Below are positions 27,692 through 36,014 of a stretch of DNA of 38,825 bases, piece by piece; within the stretch, counting starts at the first letter, position 1, and each line of letters starts with the position of its first letter. The notes under the pieces were generated by a model. That model had not been told where the DNA came from and searched no databases. It saw only the letters and a program-made list of their open reading frames with translations. Source of the DNA: Oceanibaculum pacificum (GTDB lineage: Bacteria > Pseudomonadota > Alphaproteobacteria > Oceanibaculales > Oceanibaculaceae); NCBI RefSeq assembly GCF_001618175.1, contig NZ_LPXN01000107.1, forward strand, positions 1 through 38,825. Direction: 5' to 3'. Both the position numbers and the translations under genes were made by a program.

Positions 27692-28837
27692 ATGGATTTC
27701 CAGCTCTCCGAGGATCAGCGTCTGATCCAGGATACAGCCCGGCAATTCGCCGCCGAGCGCATGGCCCCGCACGCCGCCGAGTGGGACGAGCAGCAGATAT
27801 TCCCGACCGAGACATTGCGCGAGGCAGCATCTCTCGGCTTCGCCGGCATCTATTGCGGCGAGAGCCAGGGCGGCAGCGCGCTCACCCGGCTGGACGCCGC
27901 GCTGATATTCGAGGAGCTGGCAGCCGGCTGCGTTTCCACCGCCGCCTATATTTCCATTCATAACATGGCGAGCTGGATGATCGATTGCTTCGGCAATGAC
28001 GAGCAGCGCGCTCGCTTTCTGCCCAAGCTGATGAGCATGGCGCATTTCGCCAGCTACTGCCTGACCGAGCCGGGCGCCGGCTCCGACGCCGCGGCGCTGA
28101 AGACCAGGGCGGTGCGCGATGGCGACCATTACGTGCTGAACGGCTCCAAGGCGTTCATTTCCGGCGGTGGCGACAGCGATGTCTATGTCGTCATGGCGCG
28201 CACCGGCGGGGAGGGGGCCAAGGGCATCTCCTGCCTGGCGGTGGAGAAGGGCACGCCCGGCCTGTCCTTCGGCAAGAAGGAGCGCAAGCTGGGCTGGAAC
28301 AGCCAGCCGACCCGCGCCGTCATCTTCGAGGAATGCCGGGTGCCGGTCGCCAACCGGCTGGGGGCGGAGGGCGACGGCTTCAAGATCGCCATGAAGGGGC
28401 TGGATGGCGGGCGCATTAACATCGCCGCCTGCTCGCTGGGCGGCGCCCGCACGGCCCTGAATGCCGCGCGCGAGCATATGCAGGTGCGCACCCAGTTCGG
28501 CCGCAAGCTGGGCGAGTTCCAGGCGCTGCAATTCAAGCTGGCCGACATGGCGACCGAGCTGGAGGCCGCCCGGCTGATGGTGCATCGCGCGGCCTGCGCG
28601 CTCGATTCCGCCGACCCGCAGGCCACCATGCAGGCGGCGATGGCCAAGCGCTTCGCCACCGATATCGGCTTCCAAACCTGCAACGAGGCGCTGCAAATCC
28701 ATGGCGGCTATGGCTATCTGCGCGATTATCCGGTGGAACGTCTGATGCGCGACGTGCGGGTGCACCAGATACTGGAAGGCACCAACGAGATCATGCGGGT
28801 GATTATCGCCCGCCAGCTTTTGCAATCGAATCAATAA
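27692..28837 (+). CDS. Isobutyryl-CoA dehydrogenase (acyl-CoA dehydrogenase family)
   Basis: This 381-residue FAD enzyme starts [14 protein letters not shown] and carries the acyl-CoA dehydrogenase signatures [15 protein letters not shown]-like (here [15 protein letters not shown]), the [15 protein letters not shown] segment and the LEGTNEIMR end, whose first glutamate (E362) is the catalytic base. The context makes isobutyryl-CoA the likely substrate: the two genes downstream take methacrylyl-CoA-derived 3-hydroxyisobutyryl-CoA on toward methylmalonate semialdehyde in valine breakdown. Electrons go to electron-transfer flavoprotein. The start is preceded by the tandem GGCCAGGGGGA repeats with a GGAGG site. 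Confidence 0.88.
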   Translation: MDFQLSEDQRLIQDTARQFAAERMAPHAAEWDEQQIFPTETLREAASLGFAGIYCGESQGGSALTRLDAALIFEELAAGCVSTAAYISIHNMASWMIDCFGNDEQRARFLPKLMSMAHFASYCLTEPGAGSDAAALKTRAVRDGDHYVLNGSKAFISGGGDSDVYVVMARTGGEGAKGISCLAVEKGTPGLSFGKKERKLGWNSQPTRAVIFEECRVPVANRLGAEGDGFKIAMKGLDGGRINIAACSLGGARTALNAAREHMQVRTQFGRKLGEFQALQFKLADMATELEAARLMVHRAACALDSADPQATMQAAMAKRFATDIGFQTCNEALQIHGGYGYLRDYPVERLMRDVRVHQILEGTNEIMRVIIARQLLQSNQ

Positions 28838-28845
28838 GGAAGACG

Positions 28846-29916
28846 ATGGACCAGGAAATCCGCTTCGAGGTGAGGGGCAAGGTCGGCGTGATAGCGCTCG
28901 ACCGGCCGAAGGCGCTGAACGCCCTGTCGATGGGCATGATAGAGGCGCTTGACCCGCAACTCGCCGCCTGGGAGGAAGACGACGCCATCGAGGCGGTGCT
29001 GATCAAGGGCGAGGGCGGCAAGGCGTTCTGCGCCGGCGGCGATGTGCGCGCCATCTGGCAGTCCATCGTGCAGGGCAATGAGGGCAAGCCGAGCGATCTG
29101 TCGCGCGACTTCTTCGCCGCCGAATACCGCTTGAACCGCCGCATCCACCATTTCCCGAAGCCCTATGTCGCCCTGCTGGACGGCATCACCATGGGCGGCG
29201 GCGTCGGGCTGTCGCGCCATGGCCGGTTCCGCATCGCCACCGAGAAGACGATGATCGCCATGCCGGAGACCGGCATCGGCCTGTTCCCGGATGTCGGCGG
29301 CTCCTGGTTCTTGAACGAATGCCCGGGCTGGACCGGCTATTACCTGGCCTTGACCGGCGCGCGGCTGAACGCGGCCGACGCGATCTATGTCGAGATGGCC
29401 TCGCATTTCGTGCCGTCGGAGAAGATGGGCGCGCTGGAAGAAGCGCTCTACACCGCCGACTGGGCCGCCAGCGACCCGGAGACGGTGGTGCGCCATATCG
29501 TGCAATCCTTCGCCGACGCCGCCGGCCAGCCGCCGATGGCGGCCAACCGCGCGAAGATCGATGCCTGCTTCCGCCAGGACAGCGTGCCGGCCATCCTGGC
29601 GGCGCTGGAGACGGAAGGCGGCGCGTTCGGCCGCGAGACGCTGGAAACGCTGCGCCACCGCTCGCCGACCAGCGTGTGCGTCTCCTTCGAGCAGTTGCGG
29701 CGCGGGCGCGGCCTGTCCATCGAGGAGGCGCTGGCGATGGAGTATCGCCTGACCCAGGCCTGCATGCAGGGCCACGATTTCTTCGAGGGCATTCGCGCCG
29801 TGCTGGTCGACAAGGACCATGCGCCGAAATGGAACCCCGCGACCATCGAAGAGGTGGATGCCGCCCTGGTCGAGCGGCACTTCGCCGAGCTGGGCGCGCG
29901 GGAGCTGACTTTCTAA
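28846..29916 (+). CDS. 3-hydroxyisobutyryl-CoA hydrolase
   Basis: This 356-residue crotonase-fold enzyme has the HIBCH pattern: ALDRPKALNALSMGMI, the oxyanion segment AFCAGGDVRAIW, YVALLDGITMGGGVGLS, and MPETGIGLFPDVGGSWFL with the conserved catalytic acid region. The length (about 350) matches the hydrolase and is longer than enoyl-CoA hydratases. It releases CoA from 3-hydroxyisobutyryl-CoA in valine degradation. It starts 8 bp after the dehydrogenase gene with a GGAAGACG site and is followed by the 3-hydroxyisobutyrate dehydrogenase gene after 26 bp. Confidence 0.92.
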   Translation: MDQEIRFEVRGKVGVIALDRPKALNALSMGMIEALDPQLAAWEEDDAIEAVLIKGEGGKAFCAGGDVRAIWQSIVQGNEGKPSDLSRDFFAAEYRLNRRIHHFPKPYVALLDGITMGGGVGLSRHGRFRIATEKTMIAMPETGIGLFPDVGGSWFLNECPGWTGYYLALTGARLNAADAIYVEMASHFVPSEKMGALEEALYTADWAASDPETVVRHIVQSFADAAGQPPMAANRAKIDACFRQDSVPAILAALETEGGAFGRETLETLRHRSPTSVCVSFEQLRRGRGLSIEEALAMEYRLTQACMQGHDFFEGIRAVLVDKDHAPKWNPATIEEVDAALVERHFAELGARELTF

Positions 29917-29942
29917 GAAAGAACCATCAGGGAGAACGCGAC

Positions 29943-30839
29943 ATGGCGACGATCGGCTTTATCGGCCTGGGCAATATGGGCGGCCCGATGGCGGCCAATC
30001 TGGTGAAGGCCGGGCACCGGGTGATCGGGTTCGACCTGCTGCCGGCCAATCTGGAGCGCGCCGGGGCCGCCGGCGTCACGCCGGCGTCGGACATCGCCGG
30101 CGCGGTCGCGGGGGCGGAGATCGTCGTCACCATGTTGCCGGCCGGCGCGCATGTGCGCCAAGTCTATACCGGGCCGGACGGCATTCTCGCCAGCGCTGCC
30201 AGGGGCACGCTGCTGATCGACAGCTCGACCATCGACGTCGCCTCGGCGCGCGCGGTCGCGGCGGCGGCGGCGGAGGCCGGCATGGCGATGCTGGACGCCC
30301 CGGTCTCCGGCGGCACCGGCGGGGCGGAGGCGGGCACGCTGACCTTCATGGTCGGCGGCGACGAAGCCGCCTTCGCCAAGGCCGAACCGGTCTTGCAGAA
30401 GATGGGCAAGACCATCGTGCATGCCGGCGGGCCGGGCAACGGCCAGGCGGCGAAGATCTGCAACAACATGGTGCTCGGCATCTCGATGATCGCCGTGTCG
30501 GAAGCGTTCGCCCTGGCCGAGAAGCTGGGGCTGGACCATCAGAAGCTGTTTGACATCTCGTCGAAATCCTCCGGCCAGTGCTGGGCGCTGACCACCTATT
30601 GCCCGGTGCCGGGGCCGGTGCCGACCTCGCCGGCCAATCGCGACTACAAGCCGGGATTCACAGCCGCGATGATGCTGAAGGATCTGAAGCTGGCGCAGGA
30701 AGCCGCGTCCCAGGCCGGGGCCAATACGCCGCTGGGCGCGGAGGCGGCGCAGCTTTACAACCTTTATTGCAGCCAAGGCCTTGGCGAGGTGGATTTTTCC
30801 GGCATCATCAAGATGATGAGAGGCGACGGCTCGAAATGA
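29943..30839 (+). CDS. mmsB: 3-hydroxyisobutyrate dehydrogenase
   Basis: A 298-residue NAD-dependent beta-hydroxyacid dehydrogenase: GFIGLGNMGGPMAANL (dinucleotide loop), IDSSTIDV, the substrate motif DAPVSGGTGGAEAGTL and GPGNGQAAKICNNMVLG, whose lysine is catalytic. It oxidises 3-hydroxyisobutyrate to methylmalonate semialdehyde. The start at 29943 follows CAGGGAGAACGCGAC. The enoyl-CoA hydratase and methylmalonate-semialdehyde dehydrogenase of the pathway are not in this window and must be encoded elsewhere. Confidence 0.92.
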   Translation: MATIGFIGLGNMGGPMAANLVKAGHRVIGFDLLPANLERAGAAGVTPASDIAGAVAGAEIVVTMLPAGAHVRQVYTGPDGILASAARGTLLIDSSTIDVASARAVAAAAAEAGMAMLDAPVSGGTGGAEAGTLTFMVGGDEAAFAKAEPVLQKMGKTIVHAGGPGNGQAAKICNNMVLGISMIAVSEAFALAEKLGLDHQKLFDISSKSSGQCWALTTYCPVPGPVPTSPANRDYKPGFTAAMMLKDLKLAQEAASQAGANTPLGAEAAQLYNLYCSQGLGEVDFSGIIKMMRGDGSK

Positions 30840-30923
30840 AATTGTAAAGGCCAGATATTGTATGGTAGATGATTGCAAGGGCAATTCAAAAAATTTTCAA
30901 CTCGTTGTGGGGGCTGGTTAAAG

Positions 30924-31391
30924 GTGAAGGAGTCATATCTCGAGGCGATCAAGCTGATCGAGCGACTGCATCGCCAATTCCTCGAAGTCGTGAAGACGGA
31001 ACTCGACCGCAATGGGATCGAGGACATCAATAACGTCCAGGCGTTGATCCTGTTCAATATTGGGTCGGACGAGTTGACCGTCGGGGAATTGACCAATCGC
31101 GGTTATTATCTTGGGTCGAACGTTTCCTACAATGTTCGCAAGATGGTGGAAAACGGCTATCTGATCCAGGAACGCTCGCCGCATGATCGCCGCTCGATCC
31201 GCGTGCGCCTGTCGGAAAAGGGCCTGGCGCTGTGCAACAATGTGGCCGCCATGTTCGAGCGTCACGCCAGCGATCTGGGCAAGGGCATCTCCAATCCGCA
31301 GGAGTTGCAGCAGGCCGCCGAATCCTATCGCACGCTGGAGCGCTACTGGGCCGACCTGCTGGATTTCCGTGGCCGTTCCCCGTTGAGCTGA
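30924..31391 (+). CDS. LdtR-like MarR-family winged-helix regulator
   Basis: A 155-residue protein from the GTG at 30924 (VKESYLEAIKLIERLHRQFL), then the ELTVGELTNRGYYLGSNVSYNVRKMVENGYLIQERSPHDRRSIRVRL wing region typical of LdtR. In Rhizobiales LdtR controls an L,D-transpeptidase gene and osmotic-stress tolerance. The start is uncertain: the frame is open from a TTG at 30873, and no strong site separates them. It follows the valine genes by about 85 bp and is convergent with lrgB, 18 bp from its stop. No L,D-transpeptidase gene is within the window, so the target here is not evident. Confidence 0.8.
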   Translation: MKESYLEAIKLIERLHRQFLEVVKTELDRNGIEDINNVQALILFNIGSDELTVGELTNRGYYLGSNVSYNVRKMVENGYLIQERSPHDRRSIRVRLSEKGLALCNNVAAMFERHASDLGKGISNPQELQQAAESYRTLERYWADLLDFRGRSPLS

Positions 31392-31409
31392 CCTTCCGCC
31401 TTCTCCTTC

Positions 31410-32129
31410 CTATAGAAACAGGCTCGCCAGCAGCGGCACCAGGATTGCCGTCGCCAGCGCATTCAGCCCCATGCCCAGGCTGGCGAACGCGCCGGCCACC
31501 TCGTTCACCTGCAACGCCCGCGCTGTGCCGATGCCATGCGCGGCGATTCCGGTCGCCAGGCCGCGCGCCCGCCAATCCTTGATGCGCAGCAAGTTCAGCG
31601 TCCAGGTCGTCAGCATGGCCCCGGCGATGCCGGTCAGCAGCACCAGCACGGCGGTCAGCGAGGGCAGGCCGCCCAGCTTCTCGGAAATGCCCATGGCGAT
31701 CGGCATGGTGACCGATTTCGGCGCGATCGACAGCAGGGTCTCGCGCGTCGCCCCCATCGCCCAGGCCACGCCGACGGCGGTCACCATGGCGGTGGCCGAG
31801 CCGACGATCACGGTCGCCACGATGGCCAGCGCCGACCGCTTCACCGCCTGGAAATGGATATAGAGCGGAATCGCCAGCGCCACCGTCGCCGGCCCCAACA
31901 GGAAATGCACGAATTTGGCGCCGTCGAAATAGGTCTGGTACGGCGTGTCGGTGACCCACAGCAGCGCCACCAGCAGGATGACGGCGATCAGCACCGGGTT
32001 GGCCAGCGGAAACAGCTTCAGGCGGGTATAGACGTAATGCCCGGCCTGGTAGGCGACCAGCGTCAGCGTCAGCCCCAGCAGCGGGGAGGTGGAGAGATAG
32101 ACCCAGATCTCGCGCAGGTCGGCGTTCAT
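31410..32129 (-). CDS. lrgB: LrgB/CidB family membrane protein
   Basis: This 239-residue protein has about seven hydrophobic segments and LrgB motifs: FVHFLLGPATVALAIPLY, LSIAPKSVTMPIAMGISEKLGG and ATGIAAHGIGTARAL. With LrgA it forms the holin-like LrgAB system implicated in murein hydrolase control or pyruvate/glycolate transport in other organisms. It begins at an ATGA overlap with the lrgA stop, with GGAGGAGAAAAG as ribosome site inside lrgA. Confidence 0.9.
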   Translation of the reverse strand: MNADLREIWVYLSTSPLLGLTLTLVAYQAGHYVYTRLKLFPLANPVLIAVILLVALLWVTDTPYQTYFDGAKFVHFLLGPATVALAIPLYIHFQAVKRSALAIVATVIVGSATAMVTAVGVAWAMGATRETLLSIAPKSVTMPIAMGISEKLGGLPSLTAVLVLLTGIAGAMLTTWTLNLLRIKDWRARGLATGIAAHGIGTARALQVNEVAGAFASLGMGLNALATAILVPLLASLFL

Positions 32130-32494
32130 CTTTTCTCCTCCGGCGCGGCGTCGCGGCCGGTAAGACGGCTCAACCCCACCATCACCAGCGCGCTCACCGC
32201 GATGGTGGCGGTGGTCGAGACCAGCAGCGCCACGCTGATCGCCGCCCATTGATCGGCGATCAGCGACAGATACAGCACCACGCCTACGCCGGCCGGCACG
32301 AACAGCAGCGACAGATGCTGCAACAATCCGCTGGCCGTGCCGCGCAGATTGTCCGGCAGGTCGTTGCGGATCAGCAGGGTGGCGAACAGCAGCGCCATGC
32401 CGATCACCGGGCCGGGCAGCGGCAGGCCGCTGGCGCGGGCGATCACCTCGCCCGCAAGCTGGAAGAAAAGAAGGGTGGTCAGCGCGTTCAGCAT
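32126..32494 (-). CDS. lrgA: LrgA/CidA family holin-like protein
   Basis: This 122-residue protein has four hydrophobic segments and the family pattern LFFQLAGEVIARASGLPLPGPVIGMALLF, then LLQHLSLLFVPAGVGVVLYL. It is the small partner of LrgB, made from the same transcript with a 4-nt overlap. The start at 32494 (MLNALTTLL) has CGAAAGGAAAGCCG before it; longer in-frame extensions are shadows of the opposite corA-like gene. Confidence 0.88.
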   Translation of the reverse strand: MLNALTTLLFFQLAGEVIARASGLPLPGPVIGMALLFATLLIRNDLPDNLRGTASGLLQHLSLLFVPAGVGVVLYLSLIADQWAAISVALLVSTTATIAVSALVMVGLSRLTGRDAAPEEKR

Positions 32495-32560
32495 CGGCTT
32501 TCCTTTCGGGCGAAGGCGGAGGCCCAAGCCTCCCACAGCCCGCCTTGAAGGAGAAGCCGC

Positions 32561-33652
32561 ATGGCGCTGTATCGGTCGCGCTACCATCCGCCGGGCACCG
32601 CGCCCGGCACGCTCTCGACGCATCCCGATACGCCGGCCGGCGAGGCGACGCTGTGCCTGACGCGGTTCGACGCCGAGACGCTGGAGGAGCGCCCGGCCGC
32701 CACAATCGAGGAATGCCTGGCCGCCCTGCGCGCGGCCGAGGCGGCCGGCGGCAAGGGCACCGTCTGGCTGCATGTCGCCGGCACGCCCGATGCCGACCTG
32801 GCGGAGCGTCTGAAGGCGGCTTTCGGCCTGCACCCGCTGGCGCTGGAGGATGTGCTGAATGGCTGCCAGCGCCCGAAGGCGGAGATGTATGACGAGCATC
32901 TGTTCGTCGTGCTGTCGCATGCCGACTATACCGGCCGCGACCTGCATCTCTACCAGACCAGCCTGTTCCTGAAGGGCAATCTGGTGCTGAGCATCGATTG
33001 CTGCGCGGCCGATCTGCTGACGCCGATCCGCAACCGGCTGCGCCAGGGCGGGCAGATGCGCAAGCGCGGCGCGGATTACCTGCTCTATGCGCTGATCGAT
33101 CTGGCGGTCGACCACAAATTCCCGGTGCTGGAGCGCCTGGGCGTCGCGGTGGAGGCGCTGGAGAACGAGTTGCTGGAGGATGCCGACGCCAAGGCCATGC
33201 CGCGCATCCACCGGCTGAAGCGCCACATGCTGCTGCTGCGCGGCATGCTCTGGCCCGAACGCGAGGTGCTGAGCCAGATGCAGCGCGGCGACATGGAACC
33301 GGCGATCAGCCGCAAGACCCAGGTGTTCCTGCGCGACAGCTACGATCACGCCGCGCAGGCGCTGGACCTGCTGGAAACCTACCGGGAGGTGCTGGCCGAT
33401 CTGCAGAATTTGATATTGATGGCCAGCGGCAACCGGCTGAACGACATCATCCGGATCCTCACCGTCATCTCCATTATTTTCATGCCGTTGACCTTCATCG
33501 CCGGAATCTACGGCATGAATTTCGACCGCGAGGCCAGCCCCTGGAACATGCCGGAGCTGGGCTGGGCCTATGGCTACCCGGCGGTAATGCTGGCGATGCT
33601 CGCCATAGCGCTCGGCATGCTGTGGTTTTTCCGCCGGCGCGGGTGGATATGA
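32561..33652 (+). CDS. CorA-family divalent metal transporter (ZntB/CorA-like)
   Basis: This 363-residue protein has a long cytoplasmic N-terminal domain (about 1-300) with the family elements HPLALEDVLNGCQRPKAEMYD, then two C-terminal helices with the pore motif GMN at residues 318-320 (GIYGMNF) between them, and a basic RRRGWI end. CorA and ZntB pentamers move magnesium, cobalt, nickel or zinc. The acidic loop after GMN (DREASPWNMPE) selects cations. Ion preference cannot be told. It has a GAAGGAGAAGCC ribosome site and is divergent from lrgA, 66 bp away. Confidence 0.9.
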   Translation: MALYRSRYHPPGTAPGTLSTHPDTPAGEATLCLTRFDAETLEERPAATIEECLAALRAAEAAGGKGTVWLHVAGTPDADLAERLKAAFGLHPLALEDVLNGCQRPKAEMYDEHLFVVLSHADYTGRDLHLYQTSLFLKGNLVLSIDCCAADLLTPIRNRLRQGGQMRKRGADYLLYALIDLAVDHKFPVLERLGVAVEALENELLEDADAKAMPRIHRLKRHMLLLRGMLWPEREVLSQMQRGDMEPAISRKTQVFLRDSYDHAAQALDLLETYREVLADLQNLILMASGNRLNDIIRILTVISIIFMPLTFIAGIYGMNFDREASPWNMPELGWAYGYPAVMLAMLAIALGMLWFFRRRGWI

Positions 33653-33752
33653 ATAATTTTTCGTTAAGGGGGCTGGCCGCGCGCGACTTCCATCATATTT
33701 GTATGCGCGAGTTACTAATTAAGTAGCCCTACTTTTACGGAGAATTCCCAGC

Positions 33753-35252
33753 ATGTTCGGACTTTTCACGCGCGACGCCGTCGCGTGCGTGGACGCCTTG
33801 TCTCAATCCCAGGCGATCATCGAATTCAAGCCTGACGGCACCATCCTGACAGCCAATGGCAACTTCCTCACCGCTGTCGGCTATGGGCTGGAAGAAATCC
33901 AGGGCCGGCATCATGCGCTGTTCGTCGATCCGGCGGAACGCGAGAGCGCCGCTTACAAGGCGTTCTGGCCGTCGCTGGCCGCCGGCAAGTTCGAGGCCGG
34001 GGAATTCCGCCGCATCGCCAAGGGCGGCCGGGAGATTTGGCTGGAAGCCTCCTACAATCCGGTGCGCAACGCGCGCGGCGCGGTCTACAAGATCGTGAAA
34101 TACGCCGCCGACATCACCGCGCGCAAGGCGGCGGCGGCTGACATGCTGGGCAAGCTGGAGGCGATCTCGCGCTCCCAGGCGGTCATCGAATTCCAGCTCG
34201 ACGGCACCATCCTCGGCGCTAACGAGAATTTCCTGAACGCGGTGGGCTATACGCTGGCGGAGATTCAGGGCCGCCACCATTCGATATTCATCGATGCCGC
34301 CGAGCGCGACGGGGCCGAGTATCGCGACTTCTGGACACGTCTGGCGAAGGGCGAGTACCTGACCGGCCAGTTCCGCCGCATCGGCAAGGGCGGCCGGGAG
34401 CTTTGGCTGGAGGCGAGCTACAACCCGATTCTCGACGCCAGCGGCCGGCCGCACAAGGTGGTGAAGTTCGCCACCGATATTTCCGTCCGCAAGCGCCAGA
34501 ATGCCGAGCTGGCCGCCAGCTTCGAGACCGGCGTGCAGACGCTGGTGCGCGAAGTAGCCCACTCCGCCGAGGGCACCGAGCGCTCGGCCCAGACGATGGC
34601 GGCCGCGGCCGAGCAGTCGAACCAGCAATCCACCATGGTCGCCGCCGCCTCCGACCAGCTTGCCGCCTCGGTGTCGGAGATCGGCCGGCAGATCGCCGAC
34701 TCCGCCCGCGTGATCCAGACCGCCGTGGCCGAGGCCCAGCGCTCCGAGCAGATGGTGGCCGATCTGGTCGCCGCCGCGCAGAAGATCGGCGACGTGACCC
34801 AGCTGATCGGCGAGATCGCCGCGCAGACCAATTTGCTGGCGCTGAACGCCACCATTGAGGCGGCGCGCGCCGGGGAGGCCGGCAAGGGCTTCGCCGTGGT
34901 GGCGTCCGAGGTGAAAAGCCTGGCCACCCAGACCGCCCGCGCCACCGGCGAGATCGAGGAGCAGATCAAGGGCATCCAGGAATCCAGCCAGGTGACCGCC
35001 GGCGCCATCCGCCAGATCGGCCAGATCATCGCCCAGGTCAATGATATCTCCGGCGCCATCGCCCAGGCCGTCGACCAGCAATCCGCCGCCACCGGCGAGA
35101 TCGCCGCCAACATCAACGGCGTCACCCAGGCCGCCCGCGAAACCGGGGAGACCGCCGCCTCCGTCCTCTCCACCGCCCGCGCCCTCAACGACCAGGCCGA
35201 CCAGCTCCGCGCCAGCGTCGACGGCTTCCTGGTGAATGTGCGGGCGATGTAG
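33753..35252 (+). CDS. Soluble methyl-accepting chemotaxis protein with two PAS domains
   Basis: A 499-residue receptor with no membrane helix. Two PAS domains (about 18-122 and 140-244) are close internal duplicates: both read SQ-A-IEF..DGTIL.AN.NFL.AVGY.L.EIQGRHH and both end in WLEASYNP..(D/N)A.G. The signalling region runs from about 255 to 499, with the conserved tip [21 protein letters not shown] at 354-374 and [14 protein letters not shown] after it. The PAS pair resembles Aer- or BdlA-like sensing of redox or metabolites; no heme- or FAD-binding residue can be assigned. It should signal to CheA from the cytoplasm. The ATG follows GGAGAATTCCCAGC. No che genes are adjacent. Confidence 0.93.
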   Translation: MFGLFTRDAVACVDALSQSQAIIEFKPDGTILTANGNFLTAVGYGLEEIQGRHHALFVDPAERESAAYKAFWPSLAAGKFEAGEFRRIAKGGREIWLEASYNPVRNARGAVYKIVKYAADITARKAAAADMLGKLEAISRSQAVIEFQLDGTILGANENFLNAVGYTLAEIQGRHHSIFIDAAERDGAEYRDFWTRLAKGEYLTGQFRRIGKGGRELWLEASYNPILDASGRPHKVVKFATDISVRKRQNAELAASFETGVQTLVREVAHSAEGTERSAQTMAAAAEQSNQQSTMVAAASDQLAASVSEIGRQIADSARVIQTAVAEAQRSEQMVADLVAAAQKIGDVTQLIGEIAAQTNLLALNATIEAARAGEAGKGFAVVASEVKSLATQTARATGEIEEQIKGIQESSQVTAGAIRQIGQIIAQVNDISGAIAQAVDQQSAATGEIAANINGVTQAARETGETAASVLSTARALNDQADQLRASVDGFLVNVRAM

Positions 35253-35351
35253 AGTTTAATATTTTTCTAATCAAATTCACTTGGGGAAATGCAGCGGATT
35301 CCATAACTTCTTAATTTATTTAAAAATATCACATACTATGTATGCTATAAA
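35253..35351. other. AT-rich left edge of the ParA/RelA-SpoT cassette
   Basis: Composition drops to AT-rich immediately after the chemoreceptor stop. TAATTTAT (35312-35319) and ATAAATTA (35347-35354) are inverted copies 27 bases apart, and CATAC-TAT-GTATG (35332-35344) is a small hairpin between them. On the minus strand this lies just after the synthetase stop and could act as a weak terminator. No gene or transposon end was found. Confidence 0.5.
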
Positions 35352-36014
35352 TTATTTTTTAATTGACCTTTGTATGGAGTCGACTAATCGACTTCCAGCT
35401 CCAACAATCTTTGACAGGACACGAATTTGTTCTTTGCATGCAGAAATTTTTGTTTGATTTGGATAATTTATCCTGTGATCAACTTCCCCCCATATTTCCT
35501 CAAAAAGAGTTCGTACTTGAATTTCACAGCATATGGGGGAATCTGATCGCGGTTTTATCAAATAATGGACGCTGGTATAATTAGTTGATTTGGTACTCAC
35601 ATCAAGATCGAATTTTTTGAAATACTGTTCACTTTCAGGATCCCAGGTATATGCCTTCCCTTTTTCGGCTAAAAACCAATCCCCATTGTTTATTTTTTCT
35701 CTTAATACATCATCTATAAATTGAAAATCTTCCTGAAATAACAAAAGTATTCTCACTCCAGAAAGGTCTGTGATTTTTGAATAAAAATTATTAAGGTTTA
35801 TTTCTGTTTCAGAGTTTCTTTTTCGAATAATTTTCTCCTTAAGATGTTTTTTGTTTTTTAGCCTTTTTTTAGTCGAGTGTATTTTTTCTTTGTTTTCAAG
35901 CTGTAGTTTTGGGTGGTTCGCAAAAAAAGATTCGACCGTATCCATGAAAATTGTCAATTCATGTCTGATTTCGTCATATTTTTTTTCAAATTGCTTCCAT
36001 TCAGTTTTATTCAT
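35352..36014 (-). CDS. Stand-alone RelA/SpoT-domain nucleotide synthetase (small alarmone synthetase type)
   Basis: This 220-residue, lysine-rich protein holds a single RelA/SpoT synthetase domain. HSTKKRLKNKKHLKEKI (46-62) is the basic ATP-side helix, DLSGVRILLLF (83-93) carries the metal-binding aspartate D83, NYTSVHYLI (145-153) is the G-loop with the guanine-stacking tyrosine Y146, and EIQVRT (164-169) holds the catalytic E164. LFEEIWGEVDHRINYP closes the domain. There is no HD hydrolase, TGS or ACT domain. Such enzymes make (p)ppGpp or pApp-type alarmones, and the toxic subgroup pyrophosphorylates tRNA ends. Its start overlaps the ParA stop by 8 nt, so it is made with the ATPase. It is strongly AT-rich compared with its neighbours, so it is probably acquired. 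Substrate and toxicity are not decided by sequence. Confidence 0.85.
   Translation of the reverse strand: MNKTEWKQFEKKYDEIRHELTIFMDTVESFFANHPKLQLENKEKIHSTKKRLKNKKHLKEKIIRKRNSETEINLNNFYSKITDLSGVRILLLFQEDFQFIDDVLREKINNGDWFLAEKGKAYTWDPESEQYFKKFDLDVSTKSTNYTSVHYLIKPRSDSPICCEIQVRTLFEEIWGEVDHRINYPNQTKISACKEQIRVLSKIVGAGSRLVDSIQRSIKK

Noticed and set aside
35363-35584. 73-codon plus-strand frame antisense to the RelA/SpoT-type gene, considered as a possible antitoxin
   Set aside because: It mirrors the conserved C-terminal part of the synthetase, lacks a ribosome site and shows no recognisable pattern. It cannot be excluded fully without expression data.
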